DNA from: Alcaligenaceae bacterium
GTDB lineage: Bacteria; Pseudomonadota; Gammaproteobacteria; Burkholderiales; Burkholderiaceae_B
Assembly: GCA_029265795.1 (NCBI GenBank)
Contig: JAJUGV010000013.1
Location: forward strand, 1 to 45,118
DNA length: 45,118 nt
Direction of reading: 5' to 3'
In this document: positions 16,740-25,163 of the stretch, piece after piece
How the letters are laid out: the number at the start of each line of letters is the position of its first letter
Numbering within the stretch: position 1 is the stretch's first letter
Position numbers and translations under genes: made by a program
Notes under the pieces: model-generated
Told to the model about the DNA's origin: nothing
What the model saw: the letters and a program-made list of their open reading frames with translations, nothing else
Databases searched by the model: none

Positions 16740-18280
16740 GTCGAATCGCACAGCACCTGGAAGACAGCGTCACAGCTCCACTCAAAGCCCGGCGCCTGCG
16801 TATACATACCGATCACGAGTCTGTCGTTTTCCTGCGCTCCGACAGTCCGGTGTGTAAATCCGAGGGTCTCAGCACGCAGGTGAGGGTGGCCGTTCGCTCC
16901 GGTGCCCGCGAAATCATCGCTACGCTGTATCAAGTTGACGGGGACGCGCTGGCGCTGGACGAAGCAGGCTTATCTGAATCTGCCTGGGTTCAGTTGGGCA
17001 TGCGTGACGGCGATCCGGTATCCATACGCCACCAACGACCCGTGGATTCCCATTCCATTCTGCGCAAACGGATCTTCGGGTTGCGTCTTGACGAAACGGC
17101 GCTTGGTATGGTGGTTGATGATATAGCGGCCGGCAGATATTCTGATGTTCATATTGCCTCGTTTCTGACGGCCTGCACGACATTGCCGCTGGACTCGGAC
17201 GAAACACGTGGCTTGACTAGGGCGATGGTGGAAACGGGCGTGCGTATAGAGTGGCCCGCAACCATGGTGCTCGACAAACATTGTGTTGGAGGCCTGCCGG
17301 GCAACCGGACAACACCTTTGGTGGTGGCGATTGTTGCTGCGCATGGTTTGATCATTCCCAAGACGTCCTCGCGGGCCATCACTTCGCCGGCCGGCACCGC
17401 CGACACGATGGAAACGCTGGCACCGGTTGATCTTCCCATCGACCGTATCCGCCAAGTCGTCGATAAAGAAGGTGGGTGCGTAGTGTGGGGGGGTTCGATG
17501 CAACTGAGCCCGGCTGACGACATCATGATCCGGGTTCAGCGGGCGCTCGACCTTGAAAACGACGGCCAGATGGTGGCGTCCGTCCTTTCCAAGAAAATTG
17601 CCGCCGGGGCGACTCATATGGTGGTGGATATTCCTGTGGGGCCCACTGCCAAAGTGCGCAGCATCGCCGCGGCCGACCATCTACAGATGTTGCTGGAACA
17701 AGTGGCACGGGATTTCGGCATCGTATTGACCACACTGCGAACCGACGGCCGTCAGCCAGTGGGCCGTGGGATAGGGCCGGCGCTGGAGGCGCGCGATCTG
17801 CTCGCCATACTACGCAATGAACCGGATGCGCCGAACGACCTGCGGGAGCGCGCCTGCCATCTTGCGGGTATCTTGCTGGAAATGAGCGGCAAAGCACAGC
17901 CCGAAGAAGGGTACTCGCTGGCTTTGCAGACTTTGCAAGACGGGCGCGCGTGGCGCAAATTCGTTGCGATCTGCGAAGCCCAGGGTGGCATGCGCGAGCC
18001 GCCCCTCGCACCTTTGTTGCAGGTGCTACGTGCGCCGGAAGGTGGAAAGGTCAGCAGCATCGACAACAGGAAGCTGGCTCGTCTGGCCAAGCTGGCCGGT
18101 GCCCCCGAAACGGCGTGTGCAGGCCTTGAGATGCATGTGCGGCTGGATGAGGCGGTTGAAGACGAGCAGCCACTTTGCACGATACATGCAGCCAGTCGCG
18201 GCGAGCTGGAATATGCCCTGGCCTACGCGCAGAGCAACCCCGACATCATATGCGTGGAGCCCTGTTCAGATATTGTTTGA
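16736..18280 (+). CDS. DeoA-family nucleotide phosphorylase, AMP-phosphorylase type
   Basis: This 514-residue protein is usually labelled thymidine phosphorylase, but an N-terminal domain of about 100 residues precedes the catalytic core and the phosphate loop reads KHCVGGLPGNRT (181-192). The core then has KTSSRAITS (209-217), a GGCVVWGG segment (247-253) and DDIMIRV (261-267). These features match archaeal AMP phosphorylases, which split nucleoside monophosphates with phosphate into base and ribose 1,5-bisphosphate, rather than short thymidine phosphorylases. The ATG overlaps the upstream nuclease stop by four bases. It ends 22 bases before the convergent dsbB. No ribose-1,5-bisphosphate isomerase or RuBisCO gene is visible in the window. 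Confidence 0.85.
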   Translation: MSRIAQHLEDSVTAPLKARRLRIHTDHESVVFLRSDSPVCKSEGLSTQVRVAVRSGAREIIATLYQVDGDALALDEAGLSESAWVQLGMRDGDPVSIRHQRPVDSHSILRKRIFGLRLDETALGMVVDDIAAGRYSDVHIASFLTACTTLPLDSDETRGLTRAMVETGVRIEWPATMVLDKHCVGGLPGNRTTPLVVAIVAAHGLIIPKTSSRAITSPAGTADTMETLAPVDLPIDRIRQVVDKEGGCVVWGGSMQLSPADDIMIRVQRALDLENDGQMVASVLSKKIAAGATHMVVDIPVGPTAKVRSIAAADHLQMLLEQVARDFGIVLTTLRTDGRQPVGRGIGPALEARDLLAILRNEPDAPNDLRERACHLAGILLEMSGKAQPEEGYSLALQTLQDGRAWRKFVAICEAQGGMREPPLAPLLQVLRAPEGGKVSSIDNRKLARLAKLAGAPETACAGLEMHVRLDEAVEDEQPLCTIHAASRGELEYALAYAQSNPDIICVEPCSDIV

Positions 18281-18302
18281 AGCCCCCGGCTCAGGCGAGC
18301 GC

Positions 18303-18782
18303 TCAGCGACGCAGTGCGGCCGCCAGGCCCAGAGCTCCCACCAGCGCGAATAGCCCTATGGCCCAGAACACGTACTCCACGCCTAACAGTTCGACCTGAG
18401 CGTCCATGCAGGTGGCAAATATGCCAAACAACCAGGGCACGCCTGCGTCCAATCCACTATTCACCATGAAGTGATCAGCGAACGTGCGATCGCAGGAAAA
18501 CATCTGCGCAGCGACGGTGTGCTGATACCAGCCGGAGACCATCCCGCCCGCAGCGATCAAAGTGACGACGGCGCCTGCCAGGCGGGACGCAGCCGGCTTA
18601 AAGCGACCTATTGCGACACCGAGCCAGCACACCAGCGCTATGACCAGGAACAGCAGGCGCTGGAATACGCACCACGCGCAGGGCGGCATATCGAAAAGGT
18701 GCTGGGATGCCAGCGCGGCCGCCACACCCGCTACGCAGAGCAAAGCGATGATGTGCAGCAGTCGGGAAGCGGAAGAACTCAT
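18303..18782 (-). CDS. dsbB: Disulfide bond formation protein B
   Basis: This 159-residue inner-membrane protein reoxidises periplasmic DsbA and passes electrons to quinone. Four hydrophobic helices are visible. The first periplasmic pair is Cys35-Cys38 (CAWC) and the second is Cys97 and Cys125, the standard DsbB arrangement. The frame opens at 18800, but the ATG at 18782 gives the usual short N-terminus. It lies 24 bases downstream of glnD on the same strand, so it is probably transcribed with it; it faces the nucleotide phosphorylase gene tail to tail. Confidence 0.92.
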   Translation of the reverse strand: MSSSASRLLHIIALLCVAGVAAALASQHLFDMPPCAWCVFQRLLFLVIALVCWLGVAIGRFKPAASRLAGAVVTLIAAGGMVSGWYQHTVAAQMFSCDRTFADHFMVNSGLDAGVPWLFGIFATCMDAQVELLGVEYVFWAIGLFALVGALGLAAALRR

Positions 18783-18806
18783 GAAAGTCAGGCTCAACAA
18801 ATTAAA

Positions 18807-21377
18807 TCAGGGCATGTCCAGTACGGCGAGGATATCGCGTTCGAACTGGCGCTGTGTTCGTGGGTTGTCGAGTTGTTCTCCCCCCAGCAGAAAGATGTCT
18901 TCGACTCGATCGCCCAGCGTCATGATCTTCGCCATTTTCAGATCGACCCCATGCCTGGCGAATACTTGCGCCAGGCTGTGGAGCAGCCCGGGTCGATCGG
19001 CAGCAATGATGGAGAGGCGCCAGGAAGGGCTGTGCGCATCGGGCTGTAATTCGACGCTTGGCACAATAGGAAAAACGCGCGAGCGGCGCGAGCGCTTGCG
19101 CGCGACGCTGATCTCGGTGCGGGGTGGCGCCGGGGCGGTTAGGCTGGCGGCCAGTTCGTGCTCCACTAGCGTGGCATAGGAGCGGTAGTCGGCTTCGGCA
19201 TCCGGTAGCAGCACAACAAAACTGTCCAGCGCCCAACCGTGATAAGTCGTGTGGACACGCGCATCCTGCACGCTGTATCGGGACTCGTCGAAATAGCGGC
19301 AGATCGCCACGAACAGGTCTTCGCGGTCGGGAGTGTATACCAGTACCTGCAGCGCTTCGTTACGTCCCAGTACGCGCGCCCGGACGACGGGTTCAACACT
19401 ACTGACGCGGTCATGCAAATGGCGGGTGTGCCAGGCGATTTCACCTGCCTCGTGGCGTAGGAAGTAGGCGACATCAAGCTGTTGCCAGAACGTATCACGG
19501 GCGGCATCACTCAGGCCGAGCAGACGGATTTCATCCTGGGCCTCTTGCTTGCGGCGCGCCAGCATGGCGCCGGGGTCAGGCTGACTCGTGCCCAGTGCCG
19601 CCAGACTGAGGCGGTACAGATCTTCGAGCAGTTTCCCCTTCCAGGCATTCCACACTTTGGGACTGGTGCCGCGTATATCGGCCACGGTCAACAGGTATAG
19701 GGCGGTCAGGCGTCGTTCGTCGCCCACGCGGGCAGTGAATTCAAGAATAACCGCCGGGTCGCTGAGATCGCGTTTCTGTGCGACCGTCGACATGAGCAGG
19801 TGGTGCTTAACAAGAAACTCGCACAGCTCCGCCTGCGCACCGTCGATGCCGTGGTCGCGACAGAAGCGACGGACTTCTTGCGCGCCGAGCTCGGAATGGT
19901 CGCCTCCGCGGCCCTTGGCGATATCGTGGAACAGGGCCGCCACATAGAGCAGCCAGTGATCGTCGAAATCGGCAATCAGCTGGCTTGCAAGCGGTTGTTC
20001 GTGCGCATGCTCGGGCAGTGTGAAGCGTCGCAAGTTGCGGATCACCATCAAAGTATGCTGATCGACCGTATACGCGTGGAACAGGTCGTGCTGCATCTGG
20101 CCGACGATGCGCCGAAACACTGGTAAATAACGCGGCAGAATGTTCAACATCGTCATGCGCCGTAACGCATGGGTGATGCCGCGAGGCTGCTGCAGAATCT
20201 GAATAAATTGATGACGGTTTACCGGATTACGGCGGAACTGTGCGTCAATGTGACGCCGCGCATGCCACAATGCCCGCAGTGTCTGCGCGGTCATACCCGT
20301 CAGTTCGCTGCGCTCCTGCATGGTCAGGAAGGCTCGGAATATGAGGGCGGGGTTGCGATCGAAGCCGTCTTCACGGCGAATGGCGAGCCGCCCCCGAATG
20401 ATACCGAAATCGTCGTCGATGATCTGGAATTGATCTGCAGGCGGGGGGAACAAGCGTTCTTCAATCGTCTGCAGCAAAATCGTGTTCAGCTGGCAGACCA
20501 CCCGGGCGGCCCAATAGTAACGCTGCATCAACAGTTCGCTGGGCCGTCGGGTCTTGCTGGCTTCGAAGCCGTAGATTTCTGCCAGAGCAGGTTGCAGGTC
20601 AAAGAGCAGGCGGTCTTCACGCCTTCCAGCCAGCAGGTGGAGCTCGATCCGCAGGCGCTTGAAGGCGAGTTCGGCGCGCCGCAGCGCGCGAAGTTCAGCT
20701 GCAGTCAGCCCGTTATTGCGCGCAATCTGAGCCCAGGTCATTCCCATGCCGGCCGCCTGAGCCATCCACAGCACGACCTGCAGGTCGCGTAGCGCGCCGG
20801 GCGACTCCTTGCAGTTAGGCTCTAAAGCGTAGGGCGTATCCTGAAAACGCGCATGGCGTTGCTGCATTTCCGCCCGCTTCGCCTGAAAGAACGAACGTAC
20901 ATCGCGCTGACGGGCCATCGCTTGATGCAGTTCCTGCACGAGCCGGCGGTCACCGTCTAACCAACGAGCTTCCAGTAACGAGGTTTCCACCGTGACGTCA
21001 CTTTCCGCTTCCCGAATACAGTCCTCGATGGTGCGAACGCTGTGACCCGGTTCGATGCCGAGATCCCACATGGCTGCGACGAAAGTCTCGAGGCGCGTGG
21101 CCGCCTCATCGGAGGGGGCGTCACGCAACAATATGAGGACATCGACGTCAGAATGCGGGTACAGTTCACCGCGGCCGTAGCCGCCGACCGCCACCAAGGC
21201 TGCGCCGGCCGGCAGGGGGCTGAGCGAAACCAGGCGTTTGAGAGTCCGATCAGTCACCCGTCGCAGATTCTGCAATAGCGATTCAGGGCGGCGATTCTCG
21301 CGAAACAGTTGTATGGCATCGCGCCGACCTGCAGTCAGCTGTTGGCGCAGAAGGGCGAGGTCGCGGGCGAATGCCAT
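18807..21377 (-). CDS. glnD: PII uridylyltransferase/uridylyl-removing enzyme
   Basis: This 856-residue bifunctional nitrogen sensor adds UMP to PII proteins when glutamine is low and removes it when glutamine is high. Domains in order are a nucleotidyltransferase (GGYGRGE at 65-71, with Asp78 and Asp80 as metal ligands), a linker, an HD phosphohydrolase domain with HDIAKGRGGDHSE around residue 480, and two C-terminal ACT domains that bind glutamine. Length is normal. It lies 13 bases downstream of map, the same map-glnD order as in many proteobacteria. Confidence 0.96.
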   Translation of the reverse strand: MAFARDLALLRQQLTAGRRDAIQLFRENRRPESLLQNLRRVTDRTLKRLVSLSPLPAGAALVAVGGYGRGELYPHSDVDVLILLRDAPSDEAATRLETFVAAMWDLGIEPGHSVRTIEDCIREAESDVTVETSLLEARWLDGDRRLVQELHQAMARQRDVRSFFQAKRAEMQQRHARFQDTPYALEPNCKESPGALRDLQVVLWMAQAAGMGMTWAQIARNNGLTAAELRALRRAELAFKRLRIELHLLAGRREDRLLFDLQPALAEIYGFEASKTRRPSELLMQRYYWAARVVCQLNTILLQTIEERLFPPPADQFQIIDDDFGIIRGRLAIRREDGFDRNPALIFRAFLTMQERSELTGMTAQTLRALWHARRHIDAQFRRNPVNRHQFIQILQQPRGITHALRRMTMLNILPRYLPVFRRIVGQMQHDLFHAYTVDQHTLMVIRNLRRFTLPEHAHEQPLASQLIADFDDHWLLYVAALFHDIAKGRGGDHSELGAQEVRRFCRDHGIDGAQAELCEFLVKHHLLMSTVAQKRDLSDPAVILEFTARVGDERRLTALYLLTVADIRGTSPKVWNAWKGKLLEDLYRLSLAALGTSQPDPGAMLARRKQEAQDEIRLLGLSDAARDTFWQQLDVAYFLRHEAGEIAWHTRHLHDRVSSVEPVVRARVLGRNEALQVLVYTPDREDLFVAICRYFDESRYSVQDARVHTTYHGWALDSFVVLLPDAEADYRSYATLVEHELAASLTAPAPPRTEISVARKRSRRSRVFPIVPSVELQPDAHSPSWRLSIIAADRPGLLHSLAQVFARHGVDLKMAKIMTLGDRVEDIFLLGGEQLDNPRTQRQFERDILAVLDMP

Positions 21378-21390
21378 GATGAAGAAGGCT

Positions 21391-22206
21391 TCAGGCTGCC
21401 TGATAACCTTTGACGAAGGCAGGCGGCGCAGGCATGCCGGGGGATACCGTCAACACCTCATAACCGGTGTCCGTCACCAACACTGCGTGCTCCCATTGGG
21501 CAGACAGGCTGCGGTCGCGGGTGACTACCGTCCAGCCGTCAGACAAAGTGCGGATATCGCGCCGCCCCGCGTTGATCATGGGCTCGATGGTGAAGATCAT
21601 GCCGGGCTCAAGACGCACGCCTGTGCCGGGCTTGCCATAGTGCAGGACTTGGGGGTCTTGGTGGAACTGCCGGCCCACACCGTGGCCGCAATATTCGCGT
21701 ACCACCGAGAAGCCGGCGTTTTCCGCATGTTTCTGAATGGCGTGGCCGATGTCTCCCAGTGTGGCGTCGGGCCGCACCTGTTCGATACCCAGCCACATGC
21801 ACTCGTAGGTAATGTCCACCAGACGGCGCGCCAGGATGGAGGGCTCGCCGATTGTGAACATGCGGCTGGTGTCGCCATACCAACCATCCTTGATCACCGT
21901 GACGTCAATGTTCAGGATGTCGCCGTTCTTTAGCACTTTGTCGCCGGGAATACCATGGCAGATCACGTGGTTGACCGAAGTACAGATGGAGGCCGGGAAG
22001 GGCGTGTAGCCGGGAGGCGCATAACCGACCGTGGCCGACTGGACGTTCAGCTCATTGGTGATGAAGTCCATGCAGAGCCGATCAAGTTCACCGGTTGTGA
22101 TACCGGCCTTGACATGAGGGGTAAGGTAGTCGAGGGTGGTTGCGGCCGCCTGGCAGGCGGCGCGCATTTTGTCTAGATCGGCGGGGTCGGTAACTAGGCT
22201 GCTCAT
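21391..22206 (-). CDS. map: Methionine aminopeptidase, type I
   Basis: This 271-residue cytoplasmic enzyme removes N-terminal methionine from new proteins. All five metal ligands are visible: Asp101, Asp112, His175, Glu208 and Glu239, and the substrate-contacting His80 is present. Length fits type I bacterial MetAPs. It is divergent from rpsB across a 366-base intergenic region, a classic proteobacterial layout. A TATAAT motif on the minus strand 34 bases upstream may be its -10 element. Confidence 0.97.
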   Translation of the reverse strand: MSSLVTDPADLDKMRAACQAAATTLDYLTPHVKAGITTGELDRLCMDFITNELNVQSATVGYAPPGYTPFPASICTSVNHVICHGIPGDKVLKNGDILNIDVTVIKDGWYGDTSRMFTIGEPSILARRLVDITYECMWLGIEQVRPDATLGDIGHAIQKHAENAGFSVVREYCGHGVGRQFHQDPQVLHYGKPGTGVRLEPGMIFTIEPMINAGRRDIRTLSDGWTVVTRDRSLSAQWEHAVLVTDTGYEVLTVSPGMPAPPAFVKGYQAA

Positions 22207-22239
22207 GGGTCTATGCTGGTGTGGTGAAAAAATAGTAGA

Positions 22240-22245
22240 ATTATA
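22240..22245 (-). promoter_or_regulatory. Likely -10 element of map
   Basis: The minus strand reads TATAAT here, 34 bases before the map ATG, in an A/T-rich patch. No good TTGACA-like hexamer is seen at 16-18 bases, so the -35 is uncertain. Confidence 0.4.
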
Positions 22246-22295
22246 GGCTTTCTGGAATTTTGGCCTTTCACTTTCAGTTCATCTGCGTGTGAACG

Positions 22296-22319
22296 GTAGG
22301 TCTTTACGTAGGTTCTTAC
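22296..22319 (+). repeat. Tandem 12-bp near-repeat in the map-rpsB intergenic region
   Basis: GTAGGTCTTTAC (22296-22307) is followed immediately by GTAGGTTCTTAC (22308-22319), differing at two positions. It lies between the map -10 and a terminator-like hairpin in the 366-base gap. It could be a tandem regulator site, but no known operator is recognised. Confidence 0.45.
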
Positions 22320-22330
22320 GTCCAGGAAGC

Positions 22331-22356
22331 ACTGCTATTACCTTAGCAGTAATTTT
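22331..22356 (+). terminator. Terminator-like hairpin in the rpsB leader region
   Basis: A perfect 7-bp stem (ACTGCTA 22331-22337 with TAGCAGT 22344-22350), a 6-base loop and AATTTTTT immediately after look like an intrinsic terminator on the plus strand. No plus-strand gene precedes it, since map reads away. If the rpsB promoter is upstream, this would be an attenuator; otherwise it blocks stray plus-strand transcripts. Confidence 0.5.
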
Positions 22357-22433
22357 TTGCTTTACGTTTTTTTAGTAGTTTGCCTTAAGCCGGAAATAGC
22401 ATACCTGCACCAGCCGAAGCGCTTGGCAGATTC

Positions 22434-22449
22434 ACCCTTGAAAAAGGGT
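22434..22449 (+). promoter_or_regulatory. GNRA-capped hairpin in the rpsB leader
   Basis: ACCCTT (22434-22439) pairs perfectly with AAGGGT (22444-22449) around a GAAA tetraloop, a very stable RNA form. It lies 123 bases before the rpsB ATG, so it may be part of the leader RNA by which ribosomal protein S2 represses the rpsB-tsf operon in other bacteria. The rest of the 22357-22572 stretch contains two AAGCGCTT sites but no gene I can support. Confidence 0.4.
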
Positions 22450-22572
22450 CGCAATCATGCCGGGGTCAGGGTGGTGGTGCGCTCAAGCGCTTGTGCTCCG
22501 GGGTGCCCGTCAGTGGTCTGCCATCGTCGGGTTACTTGCACCAGGTATTAGACCCAACCCTTGGAGAATATT

Positions 22573-23328
22573 ATGTCTTTGATGCGTGAAATGCTGGAAG
22601 CCGGAGTCCATTTCGGCCACCAGACCCGTTACTGGAACCCGAAGATGGCCCCGTTCATCTTCGGTCAGCGAAACAAAATCCATATCGTTAACCTCGAGCA
22701 GAGCGTTCTCAAGTACCTGGAAGCACAAAAGTATCTGCGCCAACTGGCTGCACGCGGCGGTAAAGTGCTGTTCGTCGGTACCAAGCGTGCCGCTCGCGAG
22801 ATCGTCGCTGAAGAAGCACAGCGCTGCGGCATGCCTTATGTCGACAGCCGTTGGCTGGGCGGCATGATGACCAACTTCAAGACGGTCAAGACCTCCATCA
22901 AGCGCCTCAAGGAAATGGAAGCTCAGCAGGCCGAAGGCGTGACCGAGCGCATGAGCAAAAAGGAAGGTCTGATGTTCCAGCGCGAACTCGACAAGCTCAA
23001 CAAGTCGATCGGCGGCATCAAGGATATGAACAATCTGCCCGACGCGCTGTTCGTAATTGACGTCGGCTATCACAAGATTGCTGTTGCTGAAGCTCGCACG
23101 CTGGGTATTCCCGTCGTAGCGGTTGTCGATACCAACCATTCCCCCGAAGGCATTGAGCACGTGATCCCCGGCAACGATGACTCCGCCAAGGCTATCGCGC
23201 TGTACGCGCGCGGCATGGCAGATGCAGTCCTCGAGGGGCGTGAGCAAGCGCTCAGCGGCATCGTTGAGGAGCTTGCCGAGGGTGAAGAGTTCGTCGAGGT
23301 CGAAGAGACCGGCGACGACGCCGAATAA
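22573..23328 (+). CDS. rpsB: 30S ribosomal protein S2
   Basis: This 251-residue protein of the small subunit body has the full S2 signature ([19 protein letters not shown] near the N-terminus, then [19 protein letters not shown] and [18 protein letters not shown]). The ATG at 22573 is preceded by GGAG at six bases; an in-frame TTG at 22561 precedes that site and is rejected. It begins the long operon-like run to 38039. The acidic C-terminal tail is usual for betaproteobacterial S2. Confidence 0.98.
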   Translation: MSLMREMLEAGVHFGHQTRYWNPKMAPFIFGQRNKIHIVNLEQSVLKYLEAQKYLRQLAARGGKVLFVGTKRAAREIVAEEAQRCGMPYVDSRWLGGMMTNFKTVKTSIKRLKEMEAQQAEGVTERMSKKEGLMFQRELDKLNKSIGGIKDMNNLPDALFVIDVGYHKIAVAEARTLGIPVVAVVDTNHSPEGIEHVIPGNDDSAKAIALYARGMADAVLEGREQALSGIVEELAEGEEFVEVEETGDDAE

Positions 23329-23356
23329 GGCGGGTTCGCGCAGTATTTGCGTGAAC

Positions 23357-23386
23357 GCCGGCAGCCCGGTTGTCACGGGCGCCGGC
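23357..23386 (+). terminator. Hairpin between rpsB and tsf
   Basis: GCCGGC-A-GCCCG (23357-23368) pairs with CGGGC-GCCGGC (23376-23386), 11 bp with one bulged A and a 7-base loop. No strong T-run follows. A partial attenuator between rpsB and tsf is known in E. coli, and this could serve the same purpose. Confidence 0.4.
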
Positions 23387-23445
23387 CTATGCTTTAAACC
23401 TGCCCCGGCTCCCCCGGGGCGTGTTTTACCGAACTGGAGAAAATT

Positions 23446-24321
23446 GTGGCCCAAATTACCGCAACCATGGTCAAGGAACTGCGCGAGAAGACCGACGCGC
23501 CCATGATGGAATGCAAGAAGGCGCTGACCGAAGCCGAAGGCGATATCGCTCGCGCTGAGGAAATTCTGCGCGTCAAGCTGGGCAACAAGGCCAGCAAGGC
23601 GGCTTCCCGCGTCACCGCCGAAGGTCTGATCGGTCTGTATGTTGCCGAAGACGGCAAGACGGGCGCGGTCATCGAGGTGAACTGCGAGACGGACTTCGTG
23701 GCCAAAAATGACGATTTCATCGCTTTTGTCAACGATCTGGCGCGTTTGGTTGCCGAAAAGGCTCCCGCCGACGTCGCGGCACTGGCCGAGCTGCCTATGC
23801 GCGAAGGTACAGTAGAGAGCACGCGCGCGGCTTTGGTTGGCAAGATTGGTGAAAACATGTCGGTGCGTCGTTTCGAGCGCTTCGAAACGGCCGACAAACT
23901 TGCCAGCTATGTCCATGGCGGCCGCATCGGTGTCCTGGTGGACTTTTCCGGTGAGGAAGAAGTCGGCAAGGACGTCGCGATGCACGTGGCGGCTCTCAAG
24001 CCCAAGGCACTCGACGCACAGGGTGTTCCGGCCGAAGACATCGAGCGCGAGCGTTCCGTCGCACAGCAAAAGGCCGACGAATCCGGCAAACCTGCTGAGA
24101 TCGTAGCGAAGATGGTCGAAGGCACCGTTCAGAAGTACTTGAAGGAAGTCACTCTGCTTTCGCAGCCCTTCGTCAAGAATGACAAGCAAAGCGTTGAGCA
24201 GATGCTCAAGGAAAAGAATGCCAAGGTGAATCGCTACGCTCTGTATGTCGTAGGCGAAGGCATCGAAAAGAAGGCCGAAGACTTCGCGGCTGAAGTGGCC
24301 GCTGCTGCCGGCAACGCCTAA
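23446..24321 (+). CDS. tsf: Elongation factor Ts
   Basis: This 291-residue nucleotide exchange factor recycles EF-Tu-GDP to EF-Tu-GTP. The N-terminal UBA-like domain ([19 protein letters not shown]) and the core TDFVAKN segment, which contacts EF-Tu, are clear. It starts with GTG at 23446 after GGAGAAAATT. It is separated from rpsB by 117 bases containing a stable hairpin, and from pyrH by 108 bases with two further hairpins, so its expression may be tuned separately from the flanking genes. Confidence 0.98.
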   Translation: MAQITATMVKELREKTDAPMMECKKALTEAEGDIARAEEILRVKLGNKASKAASRVTAEGLIGLYVAEDGKTGAVIEVNCETDFVAKNDDFIAFVNDLARLVAEKAPADVAALAELPMREGTVESTRAALVGKIGENMSVRRFERFETADKLASYVHGGRIGVLVDFSGEEEVGKDVAMHVAALKPKALDAQGVPAEDIERERSVAQQKADESGKPAEIVAKMVEGTVQKYLKEVTLLSQPFVKNDKQSVEQMLKEKNAKVNRYALYVVGEGIEKKAEDFAAEVAAAAGNA

Positions 24322-24342
24322 GCCGCTTTTCCTGCTACATCT

Positions 24343-24390
24343 GCCGGCGCGCTCGCGCCGGCAACCCGCCCCGGCCTATGGCCGGTGTTT
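24343..24390 (+). terminator. Two consecutive hairpins between tsf and pyrH
   Basis: The first stem is GCCGGCGC (24343-24350) with GCGCCGGC (24355-24362) around GCTC. The second is CCGGCC (24371-24376) with GGCCGG (24380-24385), followed by TGTTTCTCATTT. The second hairpin plus T-rich tract resembles an intrinsic terminator that would partly or fully end the rpsB-tsf transcript before pyrH. Confidence 0.5.
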
Positions 24391-24429
24391 CTCATTTAAA
24401 CTTTGCGTTTGTTTTCCGAGATTCCCGTC

Positions 24430-25146
24430 ATGACGACCAGAGCATACAAGCGCGTCCTCCTGAAGTTGTCGGGTGAGGCCCTGATGGGCGAAGACGCGTT
24501 CGGTATTAATCGAGCCACCATTTTGCGCATGACTGAGGAAATAGTCACGGTCGCAAAGAGCGGAATCGAGTTGGCCATAGTCATCGGGGGCGGAAACATC
24601 TTTCGCGGTATCGCTCCCGGCGCCCAAGGGATGGATCGCGCGACTGCAGACTACATGGGCATGATGGCAACTGTCATGAATGCCCTGGCTCTTCAGGATG
24701 CGCTCAAGCATGGCGGGGTGGATGCTCGAGTGCAATCCGCCTTGCGTATCGATCAAGTGGTCGAAGCCTACATTCGTCCCAAGGCCCTGCGTTACCTGGA
24801 AGAGGGCAAAGTGGTGATTTTCGCAGCGGGTACGGGTAACCCATTTTTCACGACGGATACGGCCGCCGCGCTGCGCGGGGCTGAAGTCGGTGCGGAGATT
24901 GTGCTGAAGGCCACCAAGGTCGACGGTATCTACAGCGCTGATCCCAACAAGGATCCCAACGCAACGCGTTATGCGCGCATCAGCTTCGACGAGGCAATTG
25001 TTCGTCGTCTGGAAGTCATGGACGCTACCGCGTTTGCCCTTTGCCGCGATCAAAAGCTGCCCATCAAGGTTTTTTCGATCAACAAACCGGGCGCGCTCAT
25101 GCGAGCCGTTTCGGGTGAAGACGAAGGCACATTGGTGCACGTCTGA
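24430..25146 (+). CDS. pyrH: UMP kinase
   Basis: This 238-residue amino-acid-kinase-fold enzyme phosphorylates UMP to UDP with ATP, in the cytoplasm. It shows [27 protein letters not shown] and the [10 protein letters not shown] nucleotide segment of bacterial PyrH. The frame extends to a TTG at 24403, but the ATG at 24430 gives the standard N-terminus. It is followed 17 bases later by frr; rpsB-tsf-pyrH-frr is one of the most conserved bacterial gene orders. Confidence 0.97.
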   Translation: MTTRAYKRVLLKLSGEALMGEDAFGINRATILRMTEEIVTVAKSGIELAIVIGGGNIFRGIAPGAQGMDRATADYMGMMATVMNALALQDALKHGGVDARVQSALRIDQVVEAYIRPKALRYLEEGKVVIFAAGTGNPFFTTDTAAALRGAEVGAEIVLKATKVDGIYSADPNKDPNATRYARISFDEAIVRRLEVMDATAFALCRDQKLPIKVFSINKPGALMRAVSGEDEGTLVHV

Positions 25147-25163
25147 AGAACAAAGGAATCACA

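Noticed and set aside
22357-22551. 64-codon open frame in the rpsB leader as a possible leader peptide
   Set aside because: No ribosome binding site or conserved composition is visible, and the region is better explained as structured leader RNA.
22510-24189. 559-codon minus-strand open frame across rpsB and tsf
   Set aside because: It is antisense to two certain genes, has a His/Leu/Phe-rich composition typical of shadow frames and no recognisable domain.
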